Shown: piece by piece, positions 42,249 through 51,128 of the stretch
Layout: every line of letters starts with the position of its first letter
How positions within the stretch are numbered: the first letter of the stretch is position 1
NCBI GenBank assembly: GCA_021850545.1
Contig: JAJZLU010000035.1
Coordinates: forward strand, 178,557-242,556
From: Thermoplasmata archaeon
GTDB taxonomy: Archaea; Thermoplasmatota; Thermoplasmata; Thermoplasmatales; Thermoplasmataceae
Direction: 5' to 3'
DNA: 64,000 bases
Position numbers and translations under genes: made by a program
Notes under the pieces: generated by a model
Database searches by the model: none
What the model saw: only the letters and a program-made list of their open reading frames with translations
What the model was told of the DNA's origin: nothing

Positions 42249-43732
42249 ACAACGATTACAGGGATGCGTCCGATACCTCGCAGATAGCCATTCCCGCCAA
42301 TCCCCTTGATAGGGTGATTGGCCAGGATGAAGCTGTAAGGATGGCACAAATTGCTGCGAAGCAAAGGAGGCACCTTCTTTTAGTAGGCCCGCCTGGGGTT
42401 GGCAAGTCAATGATCGCGCAGGCCATGTCATTTTACCTTCCAAGGCCTAAGCAGGAAATCAGAGTCGTGCATAACCCCCAGTACCCTGAAAGGCCATTTA
42501 TAGAAATCAAAAACAGCGACCAGATAAAGGTAGAGAAAGAGGAACAAAACCTGGTTGAGGGAGAGACCATAGACCCCAGGGATGCCCCACTCAATGTTGC
42601 AGAGAGGCTCAATTACAGATGCCCCCGGTGTGGTTACTATTCACTCCCAACTGAAATGGTTTGCCCTAACTGCAGCAGCCCGAAGACCCAGCCAACTACC
42701 CAACAGGGCCCATTTGGCGATGTGTTTAACGTCATTGGGGCAGCTTTTGGAGTGCAGAACAGCACTGACAAGGTGACGTCTACAAGGAGGGTCGGAGAAC
42801 GGGAGGAAGTAATAGTTTACGAAAAATATGGGGACAAAATCCGCGTCCTTGACGAAAAGACCCTCGAAAGGCGCAGGAAGATGGAAAAGAAGAGCCCCAG
42901 CAAGGTCATAATCCCCATTGACAGGAACCCTTTTGTGCTTGCCACGGGAGCCAGCGAAACAGAACTTCTGGGGGACGTCCGCCATGACCCCTATGGAGGG
43001 CACCCACAGCTCGGAACGCTTCCATACGAACGTGTCATTGCCGGTGCAGTGCATGAGGCACATGAGGGTGTGTTGTTCATAGATGAAATAACGCATCTGG
43101 GTAACCTTCAGCGATTCATCCTCACAGCCATGCAGGAGAGAAGCTTTCCCATCACTGGAAGAAATCCGCAGAGCGCAGGCGCCAGTGTTAGGGTTGACAA
43201 AGTCCCGGCTGAATTTATATTAGTGGCTGCATGCAACATTCAGGACCTCCAGTATATTCTAAGCCCATTAAGATCAAGAATAGTTGGAAGCGGTTACGAA
43301 ATGCTCATGGAAGTCGCAATGCCGGATACCCCGGAAAACCGGCTTAAGTATCTGCAATTCATCACTCAGGAAATCATTTCAGACAGAAAGATACCCCATA
43401 TGGAACTCGCGGGTGCTGAGTTGATCATCGAGGAAGGCCTCAGGCGCGCAAGGGAGATAGACCACAAGGAGAGAGCCCTCACCCTTAGGCTGAGGGAACT
43501 TGGAGGCCTTATAAGGGCTTCGGGTGACATTGCTGTGGCATCAGAAAGGCACCTTATAGAAAAGAATGATGTTGTTGAGGCATTGAAGATGTACCTCCCG
43601 GTTGAGGAAAAGATAAAGAAGTATTATGGAAACCTTGGAGCAGCCATGTCCTCTGAGAATACCCTGTCCCAGAGTGGCGAAAACTACTATATGAACTACC
43701 ACAACTACAGGGAAGACCGTTCATACGACTAA
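42230..43732 (+). CDS. Lon-type AAA+ ATPase without protease domain, with zinc ribbon
   Basis: The 500 residues show an AAA+ ATPase of the archaeal LonB group: Walker A GPPGVGKS (53-60), Walker B VLFIDEI (about 280), sensor 1 VAACNIQDLQ, Arg finger SPLRSRIVGSGYEM. In LonB, the insertion after Walker A carries two membrane helices. Here it carries instead a zinc ribbon (Cys131, 134, 145, 148), and no S16 protease domain follows; the chain ends after the small helical domain with a Tyr/Asn-rich tail. It may act as a remodelling ATPase. It overlaps dnaG by 19 bases. A truncated gene is unlikely, since no protease remnant follows. Confidence 0.82.
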   Translation: MGAPYINNDYRDASDTSQIAIPANPLDRVIGQDEAVRMAQIAAKQRRHLLLVGPPGVGKSMIAQAMSFYLPRPKQEIRVVHNPQYPERPFIEIKNSDQIKVEKEEQNLVEGETIDPRDAPLNVAERLNYRCPRCGYYSLPTEMVCPNCSSPKTQPTTQQGPFGDVFNVIGAAFGVQNSTDKVTSTRRVGEREEVIVYEKYGDKIRVLDEKTLERRRKMEKKSPSKVIIPIDRNPFVLATGASETELLGDVRHDPYGGHPQLGTLPYERVIAGAVHEAHEGVLFIDEITHLGNLQRFILTAMQERSFPITGRNPQSAGASVRVDKVPAEFILVAACNIQDLQYILSPLRSRIVGSGYEMLMEVAMPDTPENRLKYLQFITQEIISDRKIPHMELAGAELIIEEGLRRAREIDHKERALTLRLRELGGLIRASGDIAVASERHLIEKNDVVEALKMYLPVEEKIKKYYGNLGAAMSSENTLSQSGENYYMNYHNYREDRSYD

Positions 43733-43807
43733 CCTGGACCTGTTGGAAAGACAGTTTCAAGCAAAAATTTAATTATTCCTCATCCTAACACACCTTGGAT
43801 TAATAAA

Positions 43808-45583
43808 ATGAAACTTCAATACCAGCTTGAATTTGAGGACCCACAAACACATTTTGTCAAGGTAACACTGAACGTTGAAGACTTCACAGAAGATGCCCTT
43901 TATGCCACGATTCCGGTCTGGGCACCAGGCGCATATGAGATTTATGATTATTCAAGATTCGTAAGGCACCTTCATGCCTTCTCAGGAAAGACTGAACTTG
44001 AAGTGTCTAAGAAAGACAAGTCCACCTGGAAGATTGCTACAAAGGATGTGCACTCTGTATCAATCATTTATGAATTCTATGCCAATGAACTCTCCGTCCA
44101 CACATCGCATGTTGATTCTACGCACGCCTACTTTAACGGGGTAAACCTTTTCATGTACCTGGAGGGTTACAAGGACCAGTCTGTTGAACTTGTTATAAAG
44201 CCTTACAAGGACTGGAAGATTTCCACAGGCCTGGAAAGACTCAATGACAACAGGTTCAGGGCAATAAACTATGATATACTTGCTGACTGCCCCATTGAGA
44301 TTGGCACGCACAGAAGCCTTTTCTTCACGGTAGATGGCAAGGAACATGAGATTGTGCTCTATGGCCATGGAAATGAAGACGAGGAACGCCTGAAAAATGA
44401 CCTGAAGAAGATAGTGGAAGGTTTCCTGAAGATTTTCGGTAAGCTCCCGTACAAACGCTACGTTTTCATCTACCACCTCTTTTCTGGGGACGGGGATGTC
44501 ATGGGAGGCCTTGAGCACCTGAACTCCACTTCAATAGATGTGGACAACTTTGTTTTCAGCCCGGAAACAAAATACCAGAGATCATTCCTTTCTGTCACAG
44601 CGCATGAATATTTCCACCTGTGGAATGTCAAGAGGATCAGGCCAATTGAACTAGGCCCATTTAATTACAAGGAAGAGAACTACACCAACATGCTGTGGAT
44701 GGCAGAGGGTTTCACAAACTATTATGCTTCCCTGATTCTCATGAGAACGGGCCTTATAGACAGAAAAGAATACCTCAGGCATCTTGCTGAACAGATGCTG
44801 TTCCACGACCTTATGCCTGGTTCGAAAATCACTTCAGCATACGAATCTTCGTTTGATACCTGGATTAAACTCTACAAGCCCACACCCAACAATTTCAACA
44901 GCTATATTTCATACTACCTTAAGGGCGAACTTTTAGGCTTCCTGCTCAACACCAGAATCATTGAAGCAACAGGTGCACAAAAGTCCCTTGATGATGTCTA
45001 CAGAAGCCTGATGGAGAAATACAACAAGGATGGCAAAGGATACACTGAGAAAGATGTGCTCACTGCGATAAAGGATGTCACGGGCACAGATTTCACTGAA
45101 TTCTTCCAGGCTTACATCAAGACACCAGGGCATATTGACTTCGCGGAAGAGGTTAAGAGGCTTGGATTGAACCTGAAGGCCTCATACAGAAAAGTGGAGG
45201 ATAAAGAAGTCCTGGAGAAAGCCTACCTTGGGCTTCTTGTTAATGCGGAGGGGGGAAGATTTGTTGTGTCATCAGTTGTAGAAGGGTCTCCAGCCTTCTC
45301 TGGAGGAATAAACCCTAAGGATGAACTCGTTGCAGTTGATGGGTACAAATTCACAGACAGGTACCTGAAAGAAATCAGGGAAGAAATGAAAAAACTCAGA
45401 ATGGATTGTTTCTCTGACCGCAAACCGGGTGAAAAGGTCAGGATTGATTTCTTCAGAAGGGGACGCCTCATGAGCCTGGATCTGACATTTGCAAAGGCTC
45501 CGCCGGAAGTGTATGAGATTACTGAAGAGGAAGGGCTGGCCGGAGAAGCCAAGAATTCAAGTGTTAAATATTTCAGTGCATAG
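43808..45583 (+). CDS. M61 family peptidase with PDZ domain
   Basis: A zinc aminopeptidase-like enzyme (glycyl aminopeptidase family), 591 residues. The N-terminal beta domain (1-170) is followed by the catalytic HEYFHLWNVKRIRP (His266, Glu267, His270) and the third ligand in WMAEGFTNYY (about 300). A PDZ domain (about 460-580) has VSSVVEGSPAFSGGINPKDEL. No signal peptide is seen, so it acts in the cytoplasm, likely on peptides released by the proteasome or tricorn. TATA-like AATTTAATTATTCC lies about 35 bases before ATG 43808. Confidence 0.92.
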   Translation: MKLQYQLEFEDPQTHFVKVTLNVEDFTEDALYATIPVWAPGAYEIYDYSRFVRHLHAFSGKTELEVSKKDKSTWKIATKDVHSVSIIYEFYANELSVHTSHVDSTHAYFNGVNLFMYLEGYKDQSVELVIKPYKDWKISTGLERLNDNRFRAINYDILADCPIEIGTHRSLFFTVDGKEHEIVLYGHGNEDEERLKNDLKKIVEGFLKIFGKLPYKRYVFIYHLFSGDGDVMGGLEHLNSTSIDVDNFVFSPETKYQRSFLSVTAHEYFHLWNVKRIRPIELGPFNYKEENYTNMLWMAEGFTNYYASLILMRTGLIDRKEYLRHLAEQMLFHDLMPGSKITSAYESSFDTWIKLYKPTPNNFNSYISYYLKGELLGFLLNTRIIEATGAQKSLDDVYRSLMEKYNKDGKGYTEKDVLTAIKDVTGTDFTEFFQAYIKTPGHIDFAEEVKRLGLNLKASYRKVEDKEVLEKAYLGLLVNAEGGRFVVSSVVEGSPAFSGGINPKDELVAVDGYKFTDRYLKEIREEMKKLRMDCFSDRKPGEKVRIDFFRRGRLMSLDLTFAKAPPEVYEITEEEGLAGEAKNSSVKYFSA

Positions 45584-45627
45584 TATTGAACTGGTGAGTA
45601 TTTATATCTTGAACAAATTAATGCCTG

Positions 45628-46230
45628 ATGCTTCTAATCCTGGAAGAATACTTCAAAGACCACCCAATTAAGAAAAAAATTGTAGAGGGACTCTACAACA
45701 GGGGGATCTCGGTCAGCAACGGAAGATTCTATACAAGCAACATCGAGATTTCCATAAGTGAAGTCGCAAAGGCTTTTGGAGTGAACAGGAGAACCGTCTA
45801 CGATACAATAAAGATCATTGAGGGAACCCCTGGAGTCAGGGAAATTATGGCCAGGATCAAGCCATTTCCGGATATCACAGACATATCCCCCTTAATGGGA
45901 GACCAGGTTGTCACCCTCCACATATGCCCAGGATATTTTTCGAGGGCAATGTCTTCCCTTGTTGATACGGTGAGACGGTACGGCTCATATATAAAGGAAA
46001 TTTACGGGAGGAACCTGAGCATGGATGAGACAGTCCTGCGTGCCATATTTTTCAGGACTGTTCCGAGGAAAATATTCGATGACCTGGCAAAGATAGAGGG
46101 CATTGAAAAAATAGTTTTTGACTCGCCGGGAAACGGGGAAGGGGAGATTATCTGCACGACATGCGATGTCAGGATCTGCCCAAACAAGCTTTCCACCGGT
46201 GTTTACGAAGAAACACTTCGTGAAATGTAA
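45628..46230 (+). CDS. Predicted transcriptional regulator with HTH and ACT-like domain
   Basis: The 200 residues start with a helix-turn-helix (about 10-70): EISISEVAKAFGVNRRTVYDTIKII is a typical archaeal recognition unit. The rest looks like a ligand-binding alpha/beta (ACT-like) domain with HICPGYFSRAMSSLVDTV. The C-terminal part holds CTTCDVRICPNK, a possible metal site. The family looks like the predicted archaeal regulators of COG1318. TATA box TATTTATATCTT (45598-45609) lies about 25 bases before ATG 45628, giving a leaderless start. The target is unknown. Confidence 0.7.
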   Translation: MLLILEEYFKDHPIKKKIVEGLYNRGISVSNGRFYTSNIEISISEVAKAFGVNRRTVYDTIKIIEGTPGVREIMARIKPFPDITDISPLMGDQVVTLHICPGYFSRAMSSLVDTVRRYGSYIKEIYGRNLSMDETVLRAIFFRTVPRKIFDDLAKIEGIEKIVFDSPGNGEGEIICTTCDVRICPNKLSTGVYEETLREM

Positions 46231-46268
46231 TCGGGAAAACAAAAAGAGTTAAATACTGCAAATCATAC

Positions 46269-47228
46269 TTGTCTTTCGTGGAGGATCGGCGCAGCCTCAT
46301 AGTAAGACACATTTTCGATCTTCTCACAAGAGAAGGTTTCAGAGTTTCAGACCCCATGCCAGGCGGAGCTGCAGGGTTTGACATGATAGCAAAACGTGAA
46401 AGGTTGAGGCTGATCATCAAGGTTCTCCAGAACATAGACACTCTGAGGAATTCCAGCGCAATGGAACTCATCAGGATATCGAAGCTTACTTACGCGGCCC
46501 CGCTTCTGGTAGGAGAAAAAGCCGGAGGCGGACCCCTGGAACATGGAGTCGTCTATTTCAGGCATAGGGTGCCAATACTTTCCCCAGATACATTTCAGGA
46601 CTACATTGAAGGGGAGATGCCCTTCATTTCATCGGGCCCTGGAGGCTTTTATGCCTCAATAGATGGAAGAAGGCTCCACCAGAGAAGGGAGGAGCTTGGT
46701 TACTCCATAGGATATCTTTCAAACAAGATAGGCACATCAAGAAGGTCAATTTCACTTTACGAATCAGGAAGCGCAGTTACAATAGATGTTTACCTGAAAC
46801 TCGAAGAGGTCCTTGGTGAAGACCTTTGCAAATCCATTGACCTTGGAGACATTTCCAGGAACTTGGAAATGCCGCCTGAGGAATCTCTTATGGAAAATGG
46901 TTTCCTGCTGGAAGTCCTGAACCTCATGATGAGGCATGGAATGGATTTCCATCCTGTCAGGAAGTTTCCCTTCGACGCAGTGATGAAGGAAACGATTGAG
47001 GAATTCTTCCTCATAGGCCTGCTTGAGTCACTTGACCAGAATCTTGTTAAAATCAATGCGATGAGGAATATCAGCCAGATCTTTGAAAATGACTCCTTTG
47101 TAATAAGCAAATTGCGCACTTCGAGGGAACACCTTGGAGGGTGCCCGGTGATCAACCTCTCGGAACTCAGGGAAATTCAGGAAAAGGAGAAGTTGCAGAC
47201 ACTTATTGAAAAGAGAACGCTGGCATAA
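46269..47228 (+). CDS. Archaeal HTH (XRE-type) regulator with endonuclease-like N-terminal domain
   Basis: 319 residues. The N-terminal part (about 1-120) resembles a degenerate restriction-endonuclease-like fold (FDMIAKRERLRLIIKVL). The XRE helix-turn-helix is at about 140-190 with LHQRREELGYSIGYLSNKIG and SRRSISLYESGSAVTIDVYLKLEEVLG. The C-terminal helical region may dimerise or bind a ligand. It matches the COG1395 group of archaeal regulators, assigned by architecture. A start at TTG 46269 or at GTG 46278 is possible; GTTAAATAC (46249-46257) is the TATA box. Its stop overlaps the next ATG (TAATG). Confidence 0.75.
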   Translation: MSFVEDRRSLIVRHIFDLLTREGFRVSDPMPGGAAGFDMIAKRERLRLIIKVLQNIDTLRNSSAMELIRISKLTYAAPLLVGEKAGGGPLEHGVVYFRHRVPILSPDTFQDYIEGEMPFISSGPGGFYASIDGRRLHQRREELGYSIGYLSNKIGTSRRSISLYESGSAVTIDVYLKLEEVLGEDLCKSIDLGDISRNLEMPPEESLMENGFLLEVLNLMMRHGMDFHPVRKFPFDAVMKETIEEFFLIGLLESLDQNLVKINAMRNISQIFENDSFVISKLRTSREHLGGCPVINLSELREIQEKEKLQTLIEKRTLA

Positions 47229-47881
47229 TGTTCAATAAGCTATACAAAGAGAGGAGCGACCAGGAACTCAATGTTTATTCCGGGGTCAAAGGACTTGTTT
47301 CCCATGGGGCTGAACTAAGGGAGCTTATTGGAATACTGTCACCTGAAGTCCTGCTTATTACAATTTCCCAGGGTGAAATTGATGGCCTTGAATCATTCAT
47401 CCGCGAACCATTCGAGATGAACCTGTCTGATTATGAGATTATATATGGGGTGAGACTCACAAAGTATGGGGGAGTAATGACACCACCTCCCATCTATGTT
47501 GAGGCCGTAAAATATCTCATGGATACTGGTAAAACTGGCATAGGGCTGGATATGCCGCAGGATCAATTCGATGTCCTATACTCAGAAACCATGAAGCCGG
47601 GCCATCTCATCAGGCATTCCATAAGGAAAAAGAGGATACTTAACTATGATTTCAAGGATACTAATGAGTATGAATTCTCTGAGTCCTGGATAAAGAGGCT
47701 GAACGCCGTCAAGGGGCTCGCCAAAGTCGATGATGCAAGGCTCGATTACATGGCGGAAGAAATATCAAAATTCGCATCAATGAGATACGATCCAAAGAAC
47801 CTTCTGGTGATCGATTATGAATTTCATAGACCTCTTCTGGAAAGGCTCAAAGCAAAAGGGTGGGCCCCTAAAAACCTCTGA
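47228..47881 (+). CDS. Hypothetical alpha/beta protein, coupled to the XRE regulator
   Basis: No certain family. The 217 residues contain SPEVLLITISQGEIDGLESF (about 39-58), YEIIYGVRLTKYGGVMTPPP, a helix with AVKYLMDTGKTGIGLDMP, and RHSIRKKRILNYDF. The early part resembles the PDVVAVEL strand of TraB/PrgY-type proteins only faintly. The ATG overlaps the stop of the regulator (TAATG at 47228), so both are translated together and may work in one pathway. The 3' end overlaps the convergent FtsJ gene by 14 bases. Confidence 0.65.
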   Translation: MFNKLYKERSDQELNVYSGVKGLVSHGAELRELIGILSPEVLLITISQGEIDGLESFIREPFEMNLSDYEIIYGVRLTKYGGVMTPPPIYVEAVKYLMDTGKTGIGLDMPQDQFDVLYSETMKPGHLIRHSIRKKRILNYDFKDTNEYEFSESWIKRLNAVKGLAKVDDARLDYMAEEISKFASMRYDPKNLLVIDYEFHRPLLERLKAKGWAPKNL

Positions 47882-48461
47882 GGTACTGGAAAACTATGTA
47901 GACTTCCTTGCTCGTCTCCCTGGATGCAGCAACCTTGGTGATTTTGGAGAACCCGAAATGCTTCTTCCAATGGTTGACAAATTGAACAGTCAGATCCCCC
48001 TGAAACTGCTTCAGAACCACAAATCCGTCATGCTTTAGAAAAACCTCAGCGAGGGCCATGACATCCTGGCAGATGAGATACGACGAAGAATGGTCTATAT
48101 CCTGGTTCCCGCTGGTTTTAGACATTGCATCAGATATGATTCCATCAAACCCGTCTATCCCCATGCGATCCATTTCATCCTTAATACGCATCTTGAGTGC
48201 CTTGTCCCCAACTCGGCCTCTGATGAATACCGTGTTTTCGAGGGGTTCCATCTTGCTTATGTCCACTGAAAAGACTGTTTTTCCGGTTACGCTTGTTACA
48301 ATCTGGGTCCACCCGCCGGGAGATGACCCGATTTCAAGAATATTCTGCCCTTCCTTCAGGAAGCCAAATTTTGTCTGGAGCTCGAGCAGCTTGAATGCTG
48401 CCCTGCTCCTGTAGCGTTCTTTCTTTGCAAGGTAGTAAAATTTGTCTCTCCTGTCAGGCAT
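47868..48461 (-). CDS. FtsJ/RlmE-family ribose 2'-O-methyltransferase
   Basis: An AdoMet-dependent RNA 2'-O-methylase of 197 residues. The K-D-K-E tetrad is visible: YRSRAAFKLLE (Lys near 24), SDAMSKTSG (Asp near 110), VLKQFQGD (Lys near 150) and the terminal SKEVYIVFQY (Glu near 187); AdoMet motif is EIGSSPGGWTQ. In archaea such enzymes modify rRNA or tRNA, e.g. U in 23S rRNA. It lies eight bases after gcvH on the same strand and is likely cotranscribed with it. Confidence 0.92.
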   Translation of the reverse strand: MPDRRDKFYYLAKKERYRSRAAFKLLELQTKFGFLKEGQNILEIGSSPGGWTQIVTSVTGKTVFSVDISKMEPLENTVFIRGRVGDKALKMRIKDEMDRMGIDGFDGIISDAMSKTSGNQDIDHSSSYLICQDVMALAEVFLKHDGFVVLKQFQGDLTVQFVNHWKKHFGFSKITKVAASRETSKEVYIVFQYLRGF

Positions 48462-48469
48462 TTTCCAGG

Positions 48470-48844
48470 TTATTCCCCTATGAATTTCTTGTAATCCTGC
48501 GGTGAAAGGGATTCCGTCTCCTTCCCTGTTTTCTTAATTTTTACCATCCAGTATTTGTAAGAGTCTGAGTTTACCAGTTCGGGCTTGTCCGCAAGAGCTT
48601 TGTTCACTTCGACAACTTCCCCTTCCACCGGTGAAAATACATCTTCAGCTGATTTGACTGATTCAATTGTGAGAAGGACTTCTCCTGCCTTCTTCTTGGA
48701 ACCTACGGACGGGAGTTCAATATAAACAATATCTGTCAGTTGGCCCTGGGCATAGTCGGATATTCCCATTGTAACAACGCCACCCTCGTCCTTGAACCAC
48801 TCATGCGATTTTGTAAACTTCAGATCCTCTGGTACCTTTGACAT
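48470..48844 (-). CDS. gcvH: Glycine cleavage system H protein
   Basis: A lipoyl carrier of the glycine cleavage system, 124 residues. The lipoylation site is the lysine in ESVKSAEDVFSPVEG (about residue 62), with HEWFKDEGGVVTMGISDYAQ at the start and ELVNSDSYKYWMVKI later. The P and T proteins are not in this window. GTTATATATCC (48874-48864) lies about 25 bases before ATG 48844, so it is leaderless. FtsJ follows after eight bases. Confidence 0.96.
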   Translation of the reverse strand: MSKVPEDLKFTKSHEWFKDEGGVVTMGISDYAQGQLTDIVYIELPSVGSKKKAGEVLLTIESVKSAEDVFSPVEGEVVEVNKALADKPELVNSDSYKYWMVKIKKTGKETESLSPQDYKKFIGE

Positions 48845-48942
48845 GGCTTCAATATAATTTGTGGATATATAACAGTTCTACGTAAACGATTTTAGTTTAT
48901 GTGGCCGTGAAAAGGCTATTTAGCATGAAACGCTAGCGCTTT

Positions 48943-49461
48943 GTGAGAGTATTCCTTGCGATTTCCATACCAAGGTTTGAAAAAGCAGAGGCGCTTCTGG
49001 AAGAAGTTGAAAAGATTCCCTACAGCAAGCCAGTGAAAACTCCGGAGTTCCATCTGACCTTCAGGTTTTTTGGAGAAGTCACCACAAAGTATGTGGAAAT
49101 GTTGAAGGAAGACCTTTCTGGCGTGCAGTTCAGGAAATTTGCCCTGAGGGTAAACGGAATTGGCGCTTTTCCTTCATTGAAGAAGGCTAATGTACTCTTT
49201 CTCGAAGTTGAGAGTCTGCATGCCATTTCTGAAAATGCGGCACTGGCAGCACAGGTCAAGCCTGTTGCAAAGGACAGCAAACCCTTTGTGCCCCATATCA
49301 CAGTGGGAAGATTTAACCGGCCAGCTGACTGCACTGGGCTCGCAAAAAAATATGGTTCTATTGCATATGAGCAGGAAATCCAGAAAATAACACTATATGA
49401 GAGCACCCTTATGGGCACTGGGCCAGTGTACGCCCAGTTAAAGTCTTATCAGCTGAAGTAG
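48943..49461 (+). CDS. thpR: RNA 2',3'-cyclic phosphodiesterase (ThpR/LigT family)
   Basis: A 2H phosphoesterase of 172 residues that opens 2',3'-cyclic phosphate ends of RNA. The two catalytic motifs are HLTFRFFGE (about residue 33) and HITVGRFNRP (about 121). The start MRVFLAISIPRFEKAE is typical. GTG 48943 lies about 25 bases after a TATA-like CTATTTAGC (48915-48923). The 3' end overlaps the convergent hypothetical gene by 13 bases. Confidence 0.93.
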   Translation: MRVFLAISIPRFEKAEALLEEVEKIPYSKPVKTPEFHLTFRFFGEVTTKYVEMLKEDLSGVQFRKFALRVNGIGAFPSLKKANVLFLEVESLHAISENAALAAQVKPVAKDSKPFVPHITVGRFNRPADCTGLAKKYGSIAYEQEIQKITLYESTLMGTGPVYAQLKSYQLK

Positions 49462-49742
49462 GTGGTCTTGTCCGACTCTTCTACTTTCTTCTTAGTTGCC
49501 AGAAGCTCTTCGTCTGTGAATTCTATGGCAATAAGGCTTGAAACTGGTATTAGCCTCAATAAGCCTTTCTTGTCCCCGTTGTTTACGCGGAAGCAAACAG
49601 CCCCCTCTTCACCGAGGACAGTATATCCCACGAACTCCCCTTCTGTTTCCATTGGCTCATCTCTGCCACTATTGGAAATAATCTTGTATTTTCCGCCTTT
49701 CTTTATCTCGATCATGTCCATATTCATCAACAACTCTGACAA
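49449..49742 (-). CDS. Hypothetical small beta-barrel-like protein
   Basis: 97 residues, no family known. After a short leader the sequence IEIKKGGKYKIISNSG and EGEFVGYTVLGEEGAVCFRV, then GLLRLIPVSSLIAIEF has the alternation of an SH3- or Sm-like small barrel, followed by a charged helix. An inner start (MDMIEIKKGG, ATG 49727 or 49721) is possible. It overlaps the 3' end of thpR by 13 bases. Confidence 0.55.
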   Translation of the reverse strand: MSELLMNMDMIEIKKGGKYKIISNSGRDEPMETEGEFVGYTVLGEEGAVCFRVNNGDKKGLLRLIPVSSLIAIEFTDEELLATKKKVEESDKTTYFS

Positions 49743-49808
49743 CAGGGATAGGTTAATCTTCGTCTAATACCCCTCCACCGCCCATATAGTTACTCATAAA
49801 AAACTTTG

Positions 49809-50279
49809 TCATTTCTGGGTCCGGGATTTTTCCCTGGACAGTTCCCAGATATGTTCAACAGTCTTTCGGTAATTGTCCAGGGCCATCTTCACGTTTACCT
49901 CAACCCAGTTCCATGCCCTGAGAATATCTCCGGACCTCATCCTGTACTTCTTGTTTTTTCCGTCCTGGATTTCCTCAAGTATGTCCATGGACTTCAGCTT
50001 GTTAAGGTGCCTGTAAAGGGTAGTCCTGCTTGTCTTAAGGTATGTCAGGAGTTCCTCTCCACTCCAGTATCTCTCAGAATTCATGAGGAAGCATTCCTTG
50101 AAAAGCCTGAAATATGCTGATTTCGAGATCACTTGAAAATCTGTGCTAGGCTTGAGCCTTGGAATGTACCCTATATCAGACAGAAAGTAGGCTATGTTTC
50201 TGTCAATATCATCATCAAGAATTCTGGTTGGGGTGGAAACAACTGTCATCTTGAACATTGTAACAGGTCGTCCTAACAT
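49809..50279 (-). CDS. Winged-helix (ArsR-like) transcriptional regulator
   Basis: 156 residues. The winged helix spans about 62-115: RYWSGEELLTYLKTSRTTLYRHLNKLKSMDILEEI is a complete HTH with the wing KNKKYRMRSGD. The C-terminal part is an amphipathic helix that may dimerise. The N-terminal 55 residues are unusual for the family. An AGAATTTATTAG box (about 50290-50301) precedes the start; ATG 50258 is an alternative start. It stands upstream of MarC on the minus strand but does not overlap it. Confidence 0.75.
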   Translation of the reverse strand: MLGRPVTMFKMTVVSTPTRILDDDIDRNIAYFLSDIGYIPRLKPSTDFQVISKSAYFRLFKECFLMNSERYWSGEELLTYLKTSRTTLYRHLNKLKSMDILEEIQDGKNKKYRMRSGDILRAWNWVEVNVKMALDNYRKTVEHIWELSREKSRTQK

Positions 50280-50386
50280 TCCAGAACTAATAAATTCTTC
50301 CCATACCGCTTGTTAACATTGAATACTTATCTAAGGCTACATTCGATATAACAGTGGTTTGGGCAAAACATACTCCCGCAGGTCCC

Positions 50387-51022
50387 TCAGAATGTGGAGA
50401 CTATTGTCAACAGCCCTGTTGTAATGAATTCAATTGCTATTGATGCCAGAAGAAGGCCCATAATCCTGGAAATAAGAAGTGAGCCTGTCTTGCCAAGCCT
50501 GGAAAACAGTGGAACTGAGAACTTCAGTATCCCGTAAGATATTAGCAGGATAAGGAGAATCGCAATGAACACCATGAGTTTATCGAATGGGCCGGAACTC
50601 ACGTTGTTGAAATAGATAATAGCTGTTGTTATTGAGCCAGGCCCAGCAAGAAGGGGAGTCCCAATGGGCACAATCCCAACAGCCTCCCTTTCAAGGGTCT
50701 CCTCTTTTTCCTGTTCTGTAAGTTTCGTATTTGAGGTCTTTCCCTGGAGCATGTCGAATGCAACCTTGAAGAGAAGGATCCCTCCTGCTACCTTGAAATC
50801 TGATATATCTATGCCCAGCACTGAGAAGATATAGACACCGATGAGCATGAATCCAATTATCATTCCTCCAGCAACAAGGACACTCTTGATGACGACCCTG
50901 TTCCTCTCCTTCAGGGTATAATTCTCTGTCAGGATCATGAGGGTGGGTACTGCCCCGATTGGGTTCAGAACTGCAAAAATTGCAACCGTCACTGTAAGGA
51001 AGAACAGTAGTGCCGCTATCAA
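50387..51022 (-). CDS. MarC-family inner-membrane protein
   Basis: 211 residues with six membrane helices. The family signature AVLNPIGAVPTLMILT (about 17-32) and GIVPIGTPLLAGPGSITTAI (about 115-134) are clear; both halves of the channel-like fold are present. Function in archaea unknown; earlier links to antibiotic resistance in bacteria are not supported. TTG 51022 lies about 28 bases after AAATAATTTAGGG (51057-51045), so a leaderless transcript is likely. Confidence 0.9.
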   Translation of the reverse strand: MIAALLFFLTVTVAIFAVLNPIGAVPTLMILTENYTLKERNRVVIKSVLVAGGMIIGFMLIGVYIFSVLGIDISDFKVAGGILLFKVAFDMLQGKTSNTKLTEQEKEETLEREAVGIVPIGTPLLAGPGSITTAIIYFNNVSSGPFDKLMVFIAILLILLISYGILKFSVPLFSRLGKTGSLLISRIMGLLLASIAIEFITTGLLTIVSTF

Positions 51023-51128
51023 CCCATAGTGATGATAGCTACCCTAAATTATTTTTTCCGCAGCCGAACCCGATCCAGGAGCCTGAAATGCCAAAACTGT
51101 TTTTATACGTGGATAAAATGTGGTAAGA

